Shown here: positions 44,885-53,084 of the stretch, one piece after another | How positions within the stretch are numbered: position 1 is the stretch's first letter | Layout of the letters: each line of letters begins with the position of its first letter | Assembly (NCBI RefSeq): GCF_000757885.1 | Contig: NZ_JQCR01000002.1 | Span: forward strand, 2,294,001-2,358,000 | Source of the DNA: Paenibacillus wynnii | GTDB taxonomy: Bacteria; Bacillota; Bacilli; Paenibacillales; Paenibacillaceae | Length of the DNA stretch: 64,000 bases | Direction: 5' to 3' | The notes under the pieces: generated by a model | Seen by the model: the letters and a program-made list of their open reading frames with translations, nothing else | Told to the model about the DNA's origin: nothing | Database searches by the model: none | Translations under genes and position numbers: made by a program

Positions 44885-45568
44885 TTATAGCACCTCCAGT
44901 AATATAGTTGCGGCTGCCGTGAGTGCTTCCAAGGCATCGCCGATCTTCCAAGCAGCCCGGTCACGCGGGCCGACCGGGTTCGAGATGGCGCGGATCTCCA
45001 GCGCCATCAGCCCCAGCGCCTGGGCGGCCACGGCAACCCCGTGGCCTTCCATCGCTTCTGCGGCCGCGCCCGGTACGCGCGCCGCGAGAGCGGCGGCCGT
45101 CTCCGCCGTGCCGGTCGCCGTCGAGACCGTAAGCACGGGACCCGTGCTTACCGGAAGCCCGGCCGCTGCCAGCGCGGCCGCAACCGCCTGCACCGTGCCG
45201 GGGTCAGCCGGCACGGACACGCTGCCGAAGCCGAGCTCGGCAGCGCTGCGGAAGCCCTCCGGCGTCTCCGCCCCGAGGTCGGCGGCTATCATCTCGCTGG
45301 CAACGACCAGCGAGCCTAGGGGCGCCCGACCCGGGAACCCGCCGCCGATCCCGGCGCTGATGACGCAGCCGTAGGACCCGGCTGCCAAGGCCGCGGCAGT
45401 TCCTGCCGCCGACGCTGCGGTACCTGCGCCCGCAGCCACAACGTGGAACCTATCGCTGCCCTTAAGGCCGCGAAGGACCGCGTCCCGCTCCGCTGCGACT
45501 GCCGTTACGATCAGTACGCGCCTTTGCTCCACAGCTTCGCCCGTGGAGTTTCTGAAGTGTTCAGTCAT
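44885..45568 (-). CDS. mqnB: Futalosine hydrolase
   Basis: The 227-residue nucleosidase removes hypoxanthine from futalosine. It shows the phosphorylase/nucleosidase fold: VTAVAAERDAVLRGL at the N-terminus, ISAGIGGGF, and VPGAAAEAMEGHGVAVAAQALGL with the conserved purine-site Glu; the late DRAAWKIGDALEAL supplies the catalytic Asp region. AAGGAGG precedes the ATG. The gene is far richer in G+C than its neighbours (52 of 60 bases in 45061-45120), producing an Ala/Gly-heavy protein. It is operon partner of mqnD. Confidence 0.9.
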   Translation of the reverse strand: MTEHFRNSTGEAVEQRRVLIVTAVAAERDAVLRGLKGSDRFHVVAAGAGTAASAAGTAAALAAGSYGCVISAGIGGGFPGRAPLGSLVVASEMIAADLGAETPEGFRSAAELGFGSVSVPADPGTVQAVAAALAAAGLPVSTGPVLTVSTATGTAETAAALAARVPGAAAEAMEGHGVAVAAQALGLMALEIRAISNPVGPRDRAAWKIGDALEALTAAATILLEVL

Positions 45569-45976
45569 ATCGCTGCCTCCTTAAACCTGTGTTCTTATAT
45601 CGCAGTCTCTTATTAAAGTAGTCTTCTTCAAAAGCTGCCTCCGTAAATTATTGCTTCCTTAAATATCGCTATCTTTGTATCTCTCAGTCTTCTTTTAACG
45701 CTGTCATCGTATATCAATATATTCTTGTACGAATATATTCTTCAATACTGCTGACTCTTTTATCTTATGAATTCTCTGTAAAACTTTCGGCTCAACACCA
45801 AAATCAGTGCTTTACAGGTGACGAGAAAGACAGAAATCCGTTACGCCAATAGAGGGGTTTTCTCCCTCTATTTCTGTACCTGGTACCCCGTTTGGGCAAT
45901 TAAAGGGGATTTCGCCTGCTAATTTTGAGGATACACCTCTTTGGGGCGATATGGGTAAGATTATAGGGATATTTTC
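45569..45976. other. Gene-free stretch with a palindrome of the TAGAGGGA family
   Basis: The first 200 bases are T/C-rich with no assignable feature. At 45850-45870 TAGAGGGG-N5-TCCCTCTA repeats the palindrome family of the 41.5-42.3 kb modules. The right end is the left half of the target into which the insertion sequence went. Confidence 0.6.
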
Positions 45977-47536
45977 AGACTGTTGAGAAAGTCCGAATTT
46001 CAACACGACACCGCGTTAATTTGGTATAATATAGATAACTTTGCTAGAAAGCGCGGTGTCTTATGTTAAACGAAAAAGATCAAGGGGATAGCGGAAAATA
46101 TCAAATGGAGATGGTTTGTTTAGACCAGTTGGTTCCCTCCGATCACCTCCTTCGTTTGGTCGAAAAACATGTGGATTTTTCGTTCATTACCGAAAAGGTA
46201 CGCCCTTATTATAGTGCAACCCAAGGAAGACCTTCGATTCCACCCATCCGTTTATTCAAAATGATGCTGATTGGCTACCTGTTTAACATTCGTTCCGAAC
46301 GCATCCTTGAGCAGGACATTAACGTTAACCTTGCCTACCGGTGGTTTTTAGGCCTGGGCCTTAGTGAACCAGTTCCGGACCATTCCACGATTAGTTATAA
46401 CCGGAATGGACGATTTCAGGGAACCGATGTCTTCCAGGAAATCTTCGACGAAGTGGTGCGGCTTGCCATTTCCCACCGCATGATTGCGGGGCGGCTCTTA
46501 ATTACAGATTCGACGCACATCGAGGCGAATGCCAATAAAAATCGTTATACGCAGCAAATGACGAGTGAGTCCCCGCACGCCTATCTGCAAGAGTTGGAGA
46601 CCGCAGTCCATGAAAGCCGCCGTGCTCACGGGAAAAAGCCATTAGCTCCTCCACGCGGGAAACGGGAGGAGGAGCCCAAAAAACTGAAAGTGAGCCTGAC
46701 TGATCCAGAGAGCGGCTACATGAATCGTAAGAACAAACCGGAAGGATTCTTTTACTTAGACCACCGGACGGTTGACCACAAATACAATATGATTACCGAT
46801 GTGTATGTGACGCCAGGCAATGTCAATGATTCAACCGTGTATATGGAGCGCTTAACCCGGCAACTGGAGACCTTTGGTTTTCGAGACACCCTCGAAGCCA
46901 TAGCCTTGGATTCCGGATACATGGTGCCCCATATTTGCAAACAAACGACGCCATGGATGACTGTAATTGCCGAGCGGAAACCACCCAGCAAACCCGGCTT
47001 TCTCACGAAAGAAGACTTTACCTATGATGCGAAAAAGGATGTATACGTATGTCCATTAGGACAACCACTCACGTACCGAACGACGAACCGACAAGGCTAC
47101 AACGAGTATATATCATCCAAGGGGCACTGCGCGGCTTGCCCGAAAGTCACTCAATGTACTGAAAACTCCAAGCACCAGCGTACGATTCAGCGGCATGTAT
47201 GGGAAGACTTCAAAGAGAAAGTACACCAAAACCGGAAAAGTCCCGAAGGCGAGAAAATCTACAAATACCGCGCTCAAACCATTGAGCGTAGCTTTGCTGA
47301 TGCCAAAAATCTCCACGGGTACCGTCGATGCCGAATGCGGGGCAAAGCCAAGATGCAGGAACAGGCATTGATGACGGCCATTGCACAGAATCTGAAGAAA
47401 ATGGCCCGTCACTTAGCAAAGATGGAGGCCTATGCTTTTCATTTGTGTATGAAAAAGAGTAACCTTCACTACTTTAACCGTCATTTGGGTTTCCGCATGA
47501 TATTTGCAGCTTGAAAGTTTGCTTTCTCAACAGTCT
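45977..47536 (+). mobile_element. IS1182-family insertion sequence, complete
   Basis: The 1560-bp element is bounded by 15-bp perfect terminal inverted repeats AGACTGTTGAGAAAG (45977-45991 and, inverted, 47522-47536). Both sides are flanked by a direct repeat GATATTTTC (45968-45976 and 47537-47545), which reads as a 9-base target duplication. One intact transposase gene fills it. Rejoining the flanks gives a palindrome-like target, AGGG-ATATTTT-CCCT, of the kind scattered nearby. Family call rests on the transposase; the ends look undamaged, so the insertion may be recent. Confidence 0.9.
46063..47514 (+). CDS. IS1182-family transposase
   Basis: The 483-residue DDE transposase has the DUF772-like N-terminal domain (LVPSDHLLRLVEKHVDFSFI; LFKMMLIGYLFNIRSERILE). 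Catalytic Asp in LLITDSTHIEANANKN and Asp in ALDSGYMVPH follow. A CxxC-type cluster near CAACPKVTQC comes next, and Glu in QTIERSFADAKNLHGYRR completes the triad. Full length for the family, no frameshift, so likely active. The promoter-like TTGGTATAAT sits between the left end and the gene. Confidence 0.95.
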   Translation: MLNEKDQGDSGKYQMEMVCLDQLVPSDHLLRLVEKHVDFSFITEKVRPYYSATQGRPSIPPIRLFKMMLIGYLFNIRSERILEQDINVNLAYRWFLGLGLSEPVPDHSTISYNRNGRFQGTDVFQEIFDEVVRLAISHRMIAGRLLITDSTHIEANANKNRYTQQMTSESPHAYLQELETAVHESRRAHGKKPLAPPRGKREEEPKKLKVSLTDPESGYMNRKNKPEGFFYLDHRTVDHKYNMITDVYVTPGNVNDSTVYMERLTRQLETFGFRDTLEAIALDSGYMVPHICKQTTPWMTVIAERKPPSKPGFLTKEDFTYDAKKDVYVCPLGQPLTYRTTNRQGYNEYISSKGHCAACPKVTQCTENSKHQRTIQRHVWEDFKEKVHQNRKSPEGEKIYKYRAQTIERSFADAKNLHGYRRCRMRGKAKMQEQALMTAIAQNLKKMARHLAKMEAYAFHLCMKKSNLHYFNRHLGFRMIFAA

Positions 47537-47727
47537 GATATTTTCCCTTTAATCTCAAATTGATGGCGTTTCGGTCGTATTAGCGGGCATTTTCCCCTCT
47601 AATTCGCCGAAGGACGGGTCCGCAACCCGGATTCGGCTAGCTGTAAGCATTCCTTTGTTCGCAAGGAAAAGGATACGCCGTTTTAGAGGTCAGGTCAAAC
47701 AGGGTTGAATCATTTTGTGAAAAGCAT

Positions 47728-47756
47728 TTGACAAAACCTTTTTATGGAGTTATATT
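47728..47756 (+). promoter_or_regulatory. Promoter of the mhqR-like gene
   Basis: TTGACA (47728-47733), a 17-base spacer, then TATATT (47751-47756). An 18-bp MarR-type operator starts on the next base. Confidence 0.8.
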
Positions 47757-47774
47757 TATCTTAATTTAAAGATA
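47757..47774. promoter_or_regulatory. MhqR-like operator 1
   Basis: TATCTTAATTTAAAGATA is an inverted repeat directly after the -10 box, matching the site at 48384-48401 in both outer half-sites (TATCTT/AAGATA). It resembles the TATCT...AGATA form of the Bacillus MhqR box. Confidence 0.75.
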
Positions 47775-47844
47775 CTTAACTTAAAGGGAATCAAAAAGTA
47801 CGCATTTAAATACATTAGAACATATAGGATAGGAGGTGGAATAA

Positions 47845-48321
47845 ATGAGCGAATTCGAAGGGTTGGAGCAAGAGAGTAAAGACAGCTTCGTGTGTGATAA
47901 GGATCAGGCATCTTCGCTGAAATTGTTCGTGGTGTTGTCGAAAGCTTACCGGAGCTTAATGGATCAGGCTGTTAAGGATATGAAGAGCTACGGGCTGTCA
48001 TCCGCAGAGTTTATGGTGCTAGAAGTGTTGTATCACCGTAACCGTATTCCGCTTCAGCAGATTGGAGAGAAGATTCTAGTCACAAGCGGAAGCATTACGT
48101 ACAATATTGATAAACTGGAGAACAAGGGATTCATGAAACGCGTTCCCAGCAGCGAAGATCGTCGAGTTACGTATGCGGAGATCACTGAGGCAGGGCGGGA
48201 GCTTTTTGACACCATATTTCCTCTTCATGTCTCTTCCATCCATGCTCTTATGGGCGGGTTGAATACCGAAGAGAAGGATCAGGCCATAGACTTTTTGAAG
48301 AAGCTGGGTAAAGGCGTTTAG
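47845..48321 (+). CDS. mhqR: MarR-family repressor, MhqR-like
   Basis: The 158-residue winged-helix protein has the MarR core LSSAEFMVLEVLYHRNRIPLQQIGEKILVTSGSITYNIDKLENKGFM in pieces and the wing VPSSEDRRVTYAEITEAG. Its neighbours (DoxX-like, ring-cleaving dioxygenase-like and hydrolase genes) are the usual MhqR targets for quinone and azo-compound resistance in Bacillus. Two near-identical 18-bp palindromes, one over its own promoter and one before the next gene, support autorepression plus control of the operon. AGGAGG precedes the ATG. A Cys near residue 20 (SFVCDKD) could be a redox sensor, by inference. Confidence 0.85.
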   Translation: MSEFEGLEQESKDSFVCDKDQASSLKLFVVLSKAYRSLMDQAVKDMKSYGLSSAEFMVLEVLYHRNRIPLQQIGEKILVTSGSITYNIDKLENKGFMKRVPSSEDRRVTYAEITEAGRELFDTIFPLHVSSIHALMGGLNTEEKDQAIDFLKKLGKGV

Positions 48322-48383
48322 AGTGGCTCCCAAGACTCGCGCCTCCAGCCAAGATTTTTAAGAATACAAATTTTTTTATCAAA

Positions 48384-48401
48384 TATCTTAAGGTTAAGAT
48401 A
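48384..48401. promoter_or_regulatory. MhqR-like operator 2
   Basis: TATCTTAAGGTTAAGATA: nearly perfect 9+9 inverted repeat, 31 bases ahead of the DoxX-like start, which lets the operon be regulated separately from mhqR. Confidence 0.8.
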
Positions 48402-48432
48402 ATAAAAACAAAGAGAATGGAGAGTGTTAAAA

Positions 48433-48834
48433 ATGGTAAGTGTAGGATTGTTATTGATAAGATTGGTTATCGGGGTTGCTTTCATAGGACATGGTGCACA
48501 AAAGTTGTTTGGATGGTTCGGAGGTTATGGTCCAAAAGGTACCGGCGGCTGGCTGGAGTCTATCGGCATTAAACCGGGTGTTACTATGGCGGTGCTGGCA
48601 GGGTTGATGGAGCTTATTGGAGGATTGTTGTTTGCGGCGGGTCTGCTGACTCCTGTTGCAGCGATATTGATTATTGCTACTATGCTCGGGGCCATTGTTA
48701 AGGTTCATGCTCCCAACGGTTTTTGGTCCACTTCAAACGGCATTGAGTTCCCATTGACACTGCTCGTGGTAGCAGCCGGTGTGGCGCTTATAGGTCCAGG
48801 CTCGATTTCACTTGACGCATTGTTCTTTAACTGA
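48433..48834 (+). CDS. mhqP: DoxX-family membrane protein, MhqP-like
   Basis: The 133-residue protein has four hydrophobic helices with the DoxX signature RLVIGVAFIGHGAQKLFGWFGG and an acidic/His loop KVHAPNGFWST. GGAGAG is eight bases before this ATG, better than the GTG three codons earlier. DoxX proteins work in membrane thiol/quinone redox stress systems; in B. subtilis MhqP is induced by hydroquinones. First gene of the repressed operon. Confidence 0.85.
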   Translation: MVSVGLLLIRLVIGVAFIGHGAQKLFGWFGGYGPKGTGGWLESIGIKPGVTMAVLAGLMELIGGLLFAAGLLTPVAAILIIATMLGAIVKVHAPNGFWSTSNGIEFPLTLLVVAAGVALIGPGSISLDALFFN

Positions 48835-48851
48835 AAAGGGGGAGTATACTA

Positions 48852-49796
48852 ATGACACTTCAAAATGCAGGCATACATCATATTACAGCTTTCGTGGGCG
48901 ACGCCCAGCGCAATGCTGATTTCTACGCAGGGATTCTCGGACTGCGGCTAGTAAAGAAAACCATTAACTTCGATGCACCTGAGGTCTACCATCTCTATTT
49001 CGGGAACGAGAGCGGCGCTCCGGGGACCATCATTACGTTCTTCCCATTTTCAATGGGTCGTAAGGGAAGAATCGGCGGCGGGCAGGTCGGTGTAACGACT
49101 TACGCGGTCCCTGTGGGATCACTCGAATTCTGGGAGCAGCGTCTTGCCGCTTATAAGATATCGGTTACCAAAGTAAGTCGTATCTCTGAAAGCTATCTTT
49201 CCTTCGCCGATTATGACGGGTTGCGAATCGAGCTTGTGGAACGGGAGGCAGGCCCTCTCAGTACTTGGTCTTTTGCAGGGATTCCTGCAGAGCATGCTAT
49301 CAAAGGCTTCGGTGGCGCTGTTCTCTACAGCACAAATCCTGAGAAAACGGCAGATACCCTAAGTCGTACTTTGGGAATCGAACGTATTGCTGAAGGGGAT
49401 GGGTATATCCGTTTCAGAACCACCGCAGATTTGGGGAACATCATTGACCTGAAGGCTGAGCCTGTTCCGATGGGAGCAGGGGGCACGGGCACAGTTCACC
49501 ATATAGCTTGGCGGGCAAAAGATGATTCCGAGCATCTGGAGTGGGGCCGTCTTGTCCAAAGCCACGGCTACCAGCCAACACCGGTACAGGATCGCCAGTA
49601 CTTTAACGCCATCTACTTCCGCGAAGAAGGCGGAATTTTATTCGAGATTGCTACCGATCCTCCGGGGTTTGCCCGTGACGAAGAACCGAATGCTCTGGGA
49701 CAAAAGTTGATGCTTCCAGCCTGGTTTGAGCCACACCGTTCAACGATTGAAGAGAACCTGAGTCCATTTCAAATTCGCGAAATCGAGGTGAAGTAA
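48852..49796 (+). CDS. mhqO: Ring-cleaving dioxygenase (VOC family), MhqO-like
   Basis: The 314-residue protein has two vicinal-oxygen-chelate modules. Likely metal ligands: His-9 or His-10 in AGIHHITAFVGD, His in GTGTVHHIAWRA, and Glu in GGILFEIATDPPGF. Family enzymes cleave hydroquinone or catechol rings with Fe(II). It is preceded by AAAGGGGGAG and separated by 17 bases from mhqP. Substrate inferred from the locus. Confidence 0.88.
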   Translation: MTLQNAGIHHITAFVGDAQRNADFYAGILGLRLVKKTINFDAPEVYHLYFGNESGAPGTIITFFPFSMGRKGRIGGGQVGVTTYAVPVGSLEFWEQRLAAYKISVTKVSRISESYLSFADYDGLRIELVEREAGPLSTWSFAGIPAEHAIKGFGGAVLYSTNPEKTADTLSRTLGIERIAEGDGYIRFRTTADLGNIIDLKAEPVPMGAGGTGTVHHIAWRAKDDSEHLEWGRLVQSHGYQPTPVQDRQYFNAIYFREEGGILFEIATDPPGFARDEEPNALGQKLMLPAWFEPHRSTIEENLSPFQIREIEVK

Positions 49797-49798
49797 GG

Positions 49799-50401
49799 AT
49801 GAATCATGTATTCCGCAAGGGTACAGATGATAGCAAACCTACGCTTGTCTTGTTCCACGGCACCGGAGGCAATGAGAATGATCTGCTGCCCTTAGCTGAT
49901 CTGCTCTCACCGGGTTCATCTGTGCTGGGTGTTCGCGGCAATGTGCTGGAGAACGGCATGCCACGTTTCTTCCGGCGCCTCTCGGAAGGGGTATTCGATG
50001 AAGCGGATCTCATATTCAGAACGCATGAAACCAAACAGTTCTTGGAGAAGGCAGCCGCCCAATATGGATTCGATGCAAACCATCTGGTCGCCGTTGGCTA
50101 CTCTAATGGAGCGAATATTGCCGGCAGCCTGCTGTTTCATTATAAAGATGTTTTCCAATCCGCAGTGCTGCTGCACCCGATGGTGCCGCTACGGCGGCGT
50201 ACACTTCCTTCGTTAGACGAAGTTTCCGTCTTCATCGGAGCAGGAACCAATGATCCCATTTGTCCTCCCGCAGACACTCGTGAACTGGAGGGACTGCTGC
50301 AAGGGGCCGGCGCGAAAGTCACGATGCACTGGGGTAATCAGGGACATCGGCTTAGTATGGAGGAAGCCGAGGCAGCAAGGGACTGGCTGTCTGAGCGATA
50401 A
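49799..50401 (+). CDS. mhqD: Alpha/beta-hydrolase, MhqD-like
   Basis: The 200-residue carboxylesterase/phospholipase-type hydrolase has LFHGTGGNENDLLPLAD, nucleophile Ser in AVGYSNGANIA, Asp in TNDPICPP and His in GNQGHRLS, i.e. a complete catalytic triad. It starts two bases after the mhqO stop with AAGTAAGG inside that gene's end. Last gene of the operon; a terminator follows. Confidence 0.88.
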   Translation: MNHVFRKGTDDSKPTLVLFHGTGGNENDLLPLADLLSPGSSVLGVRGNVLENGMPRFFRRLSEGVFDEADLIFRTHETKQFLEKAAAQYGFDANHLVAVGYSNGANIAGSLLFHYKDVFQSAVLLHPMVPLRRRTLPSLDEVSVFIGAGTNDPICPPADTRELEGLLQGAGAKVTMHWGNQGHRLSMEEAEAARDWLSER

Positions 50402-50408
50402 GAATAAG

Positions 50409-50445
50409 TAAAGCCCTCTTTCCTGCCTAGGAACGGAGGGCTTTA
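50409..50445 (+). terminator. Terminator of the mhq operon
   Basis: A 10-bp stem (50409-50418 with 50436-50445) with an inner TTCCT/AGGAA pairing. Confidence 0.85.
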
Positions 50446-50569
50446 TTGCATGTTGTTGGAGTACATTTCATAATGCGAAAATTTGCATAATTCCACATGC
50501 AAAAACTGTAATTAACACTGGATAACGTTCCGAAATCAGCAGGTTTTACACTAACCACCCACTTGTACA

Positions 50570-50843
50570 GCTGAAATCCTGCACAGAGTACAACAATTCC
50601 GCTCCTGAAGCACGTCTGCGGCTGAAATCCTGCACAGAGTACAACAATTCCGCTCCTGAAGCACCGTCTGCGGCTGAAATCCTGCACAGAGTACAACAAT
50701 TCCGCTCCTGAAGCACCGTCTGCGGCTGAAATCCTGCACAGAGTACAACAATCCCGCTCCTGAAGCACCGTCTGCGCCTAAAATCCTGCACAGTGTACAG
50801 CAATTCCGCTCCTGAAGCACCGTCTGCGGCTGAAATCCTGCAC
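50570..50843. repeat. 52-bp tandem repeat array 2 (five copies plus partial)
   Basis: Copies begin at 50570 (51 bp, one base deleted), 50621, 50673, 50725 and 50777, with a 15-base partial from 50829. Each opens GCTGAAATCCTGCACAGAGT. The reverse complement carries the core TGTTGTA-N4-GTGCAGGA also seen in array 1 (14843-15050). The rest of the gap to the XRE gene (50844-50988) holds nothing I can name. Confidence 0.93.
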
Positions 50844-50988
50844 AAACACCCATGACGCTAAGGCGTCACCCCCTAAAATGAAAATATAGGATCATCCTCG
50901 TTATTTTCGTATAAAAGTACAACACAGTTTTTACCTGGTGAAAAATGTTTATGGATTTGACTTTGTTGGGCATGATTTCACGCAAAGC

Positions 50989-51777
50989 TCAATTGAATAG
51001 GGAAAGAATCCGAGCGGTTATTGAATTCCACAGACGAGGATATTCTTGATGGATTAAGCTTTCTACCTGTTCTGCCTTGATGCTGCTGAAGTCATTGTCT
51101 TGAATCGCCAAGGTGTAAGCACCATGCACAGAATCACCAATCGCAATATGTCCGCTTGCATATCCCCCGATGGCTATATGCGAGGCTATGGCACAACCGC
51201 CAATAGAGAACACTCCAACAGACAACCCGCCGACCGCAAAGATTCCCACAGCCAAACCACCGACGGCTATGGCGCCCACCGCCAGCCCGCCCATAGATAG
51301 AAGTAATCCTATCGCCAGTCCTGCAAAACTGAAGAGACCCAAAGCAAGTGCACCTAAGCATAGACCCCCCAAGGTAATAATGCCTACGGATAGACCGCCT
51401 ATAGCTATATTACCAACTGCAATAATTCCCTTGGCAACGTATACTCCACGTCCAATGTTTACATGGATCAGTGGAACTCCGAACCAAGTTTTCTTGCTTT
51501 TGTATTCATAGTGATACATAAATCTCCGATCAACTGCCGGTTGACTGATATGGGTAATCTCCATAGGAGGGGGATTACTCGGGGCATCCTTTACCAGACT
51601 ATCCACGCTAACGTTAAACAGCTCGCTTAAGGAAAGCATTTTATCCATCTCAGGATATGATTGCCCCGATTCCCATTTTGAAACGGCTTGCCTAGAAACC
51701 CCGATGATCTCTGCCAGCTTTTCTTGCGACATGCCCCTCTGTTTTCTTAATTGTTGCATTTTTTCCGAAAATTCCAT
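50989..51777 (-). CDS. XRE-family regulator with Gly-rich hydrophobic repeat tail
   Basis: The product is 262 residues from an ATG preceded by GAGGTGAT; upstream in-frame codons would precede the DNA-binding domain. Residues 1-65 form a Cro/C1 helix-turn-helix (QLRKQRGMSQEKLAEIIGVSRQAVSKWESGQS). After a linker, about residues 120-225 are built from 10-residue repeats of the form GGLxVGxxxV, all hydrophobic and Gly-rich, then a polar end. This tail could be a set of membrane hairpins or a beta-solenoid. Membrane-bound XRE regulators exist, so signal sensing at the membrane is plausible but unproven. Target unknown. Confidence 0.85.
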   Translation of the reverse strand: MEFSEKMQQLRKQRGMSQEKLAEIIGVSRQAVSKWESGQSYPEMDKMLSLSELFNVSVDSLVKDAPSNPPPMEITHISQPAVDRRFMYHYEYKSKKTWFGVPLIHVNIGRGVYVAKGIIAVGNIAIGGLSVGIITLGGLCLGALALGLFSFAGLAIGLLLSMGGLAVGAIAVGGLAVGIFAVGGLSVGVFSIGGCAIASHIAIGGYASGHIAIGDSVHGAYTLAIQDNDFSSIKAEQVESLIHQEYPRLWNSITARILSLFN

Positions 51778-51918
51778 TGTTATCACCTCATGTTTATCAT
51801 ATCGTGAAGAAGTATTCATGACTATCAAGTCGAGTTAACATATTGTCAACCTACGGTTGCATCTGCGTGGCATCAGCTATTTTTCTATGTACACAACTAT
51901 CTATCGAGGAGGAAAACC

Positions 51919-52920
51919 ATGCTGCATATCGTGAATGGGGATTCGGTAGCGAATAAGCTACGACAAGGTATTGTGCAGGATGATATTTTGGTATGGAGGG
52001 AAGTTTACCCTCACGGCCCTGTGTTTTCAGATTCGGAAGGTATGGATAACCGTTTGGTTCGGGCAGCTTATTTGGAGCATACCCTGGGAATTCTCAGTTT
52101 GGATTATATACAAATCAGTGAGGCTCAGGAAAAGGCGCTGGCGAACTGTCATGCCTATGAGGAAATAGTATTATGGTTCGAGCATGATTTATTTGACCAG
52201 ACGATGTTATGTTATTTGCTGCATCGGCTCAGCAGACTTCATTTACCGAAAACGAAGCTGAGCCTGTTATGCATTGGTGAGTATCCGGGAATTGAAAGAT
52301 TTATGGGATTAGGGCAATTAACCGTGGAGCAGTTGAGCCCGTTATATGGAACTTGGAAACTGATTGGTGAACATGAATTGAAGCTGGGCACGGCCTTATG
52401 GGAGGCCTATACGTCTCCAAATCCGCAATTGCTTCAGAATGAGTTGGATGAAGACACCTTGGCCCTGCCGTTTGCACATGAGGCGTTTAAAATGCATTTA
52501 TCACGGTTTCCCTCTACATTTAATGGACTAGGCATCGTAGAACACACTACGCTTGCAAGGATTCATGCTGGAATGAACACGGCATACGAGTTGTTTACAG
52601 ATGTTGGTAGCACTCTTCATACTTTAGGGATGGGCGATTTAGAATATGCTTATCATTTGAGGGAAATGTCGCAGGCTCCACATCCATTGTTGCAAATCGG
52701 TGAATGGACGGAATTTCCTAGGCTTAACCCGGGATCGATGCCTTTTCCTGACGCTATTATTGTATTAACAGAGCTGGGAAACAGGGTGCTGACGGGCGCA
52801 GAGGATTGGTTCTCCACAAATGGGATTGATGAATGGTATGGCGGAGTACATCTTCAAGGAGATTCTCCAAAGTGGCGCTGGAATCCCGAACGGCAATGCA
52901 TCCAGAATATCGTGATTTAG
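51919..52920 (+). CDS. DUF1835-domain protein
   Basis: The 333-residue soluble protein starts with LHIVNGDSVANKLRQ...GDILVWREVYPHGPV-like sequence and has ELVLWFEHDLFDQTML-like sequence (here EIVLWFEHDLFDQTML), which identify the DUF1835 family. Function of that family is not known; a Rossmann-like fold has been suggested by its pattern. AGGAGG is well spaced before the ATG. Divergent from the XRE gene with a gap of about 140 bases, so the two could share control. Confidence 0.82.
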   Translation: MLHIVNGDSVANKLRQGIVQDDILVWREVYPHGPVFSDSEGMDNRLVRAAYLEHTLGILSLDYIQISEAQEKALANCHAYEEIVLWFEHDLFDQTMLCYLLHRLSRLHLPKTKLSLLCIGEYPGIERFMGLGQLTVEQLSPLYGTWKLIGEHELKLGTALWEAYTSPNPQLLQNELDEDTLALPFAHEAFKMHLSRFPSTFNGLGIVEHTTLARIHAGMNTAYELFTDVGSTLHTLGMGDLEYAYHLREMSQAPHPLLQIGEWTEFPRLNPGSMPFPDAIIVLTELGNRVLTGAEDWFSTNGIDEWYGGVHLQGDSPKWRWNPERQCIQNIVI

Positions 52921-52950
52921 GGCCTTGAACTCCGAATTCAGTAAAAAGAC

Positions 52951-52988
52951 GACAGCAAATCTCCAATAAACGGGGCTTGCTGTCTTTG
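52951..52988 (+). terminator. Terminator after the DUF1835 gene
   Basis: GACAGCAA (52951-52958) pairs with TTGCTGTC (52977-52984), followed by a short T run. Confidence 0.65.
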
Positions 52989-53084
52989 GTTATAAAAGGA
53001 TTGAATTTTTCCGCCTCTTTCAGGTAGTATGAGGAATACAAAAAAAGGCCGTAAGGTTGCTTTGGAAAGGTTGACCTAACTCAT

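Noticed and set aside
44871..45374. 167-codon plus-strand ORF rich in Ala/Ser
   Set aside because: It is antisense to the GC-rich mqnB, where stop codons are rare in all frames. mqnB has clear family motifs and AAGGAGG.
42301..47550. Defence island or prophage around the nuclease-like gene and insertion sequence
   Set aside because: Apart from the nuclease-like gene and the single insertion sequence, neighbours are metabolic (methyltransferase, mqnDB). No integrase, phage structural, restriction-modification or toxin-antitoxin gene is seen.
50427..50853. Three overlapping minus-strand ORFs of 99-113 codons
   Set aside because: They are the three reading phases of the 52-bp tandem repeat, share one repeat peptide, and have no ribosome site. 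Treated as a by-product of a stop-free repeat unit.
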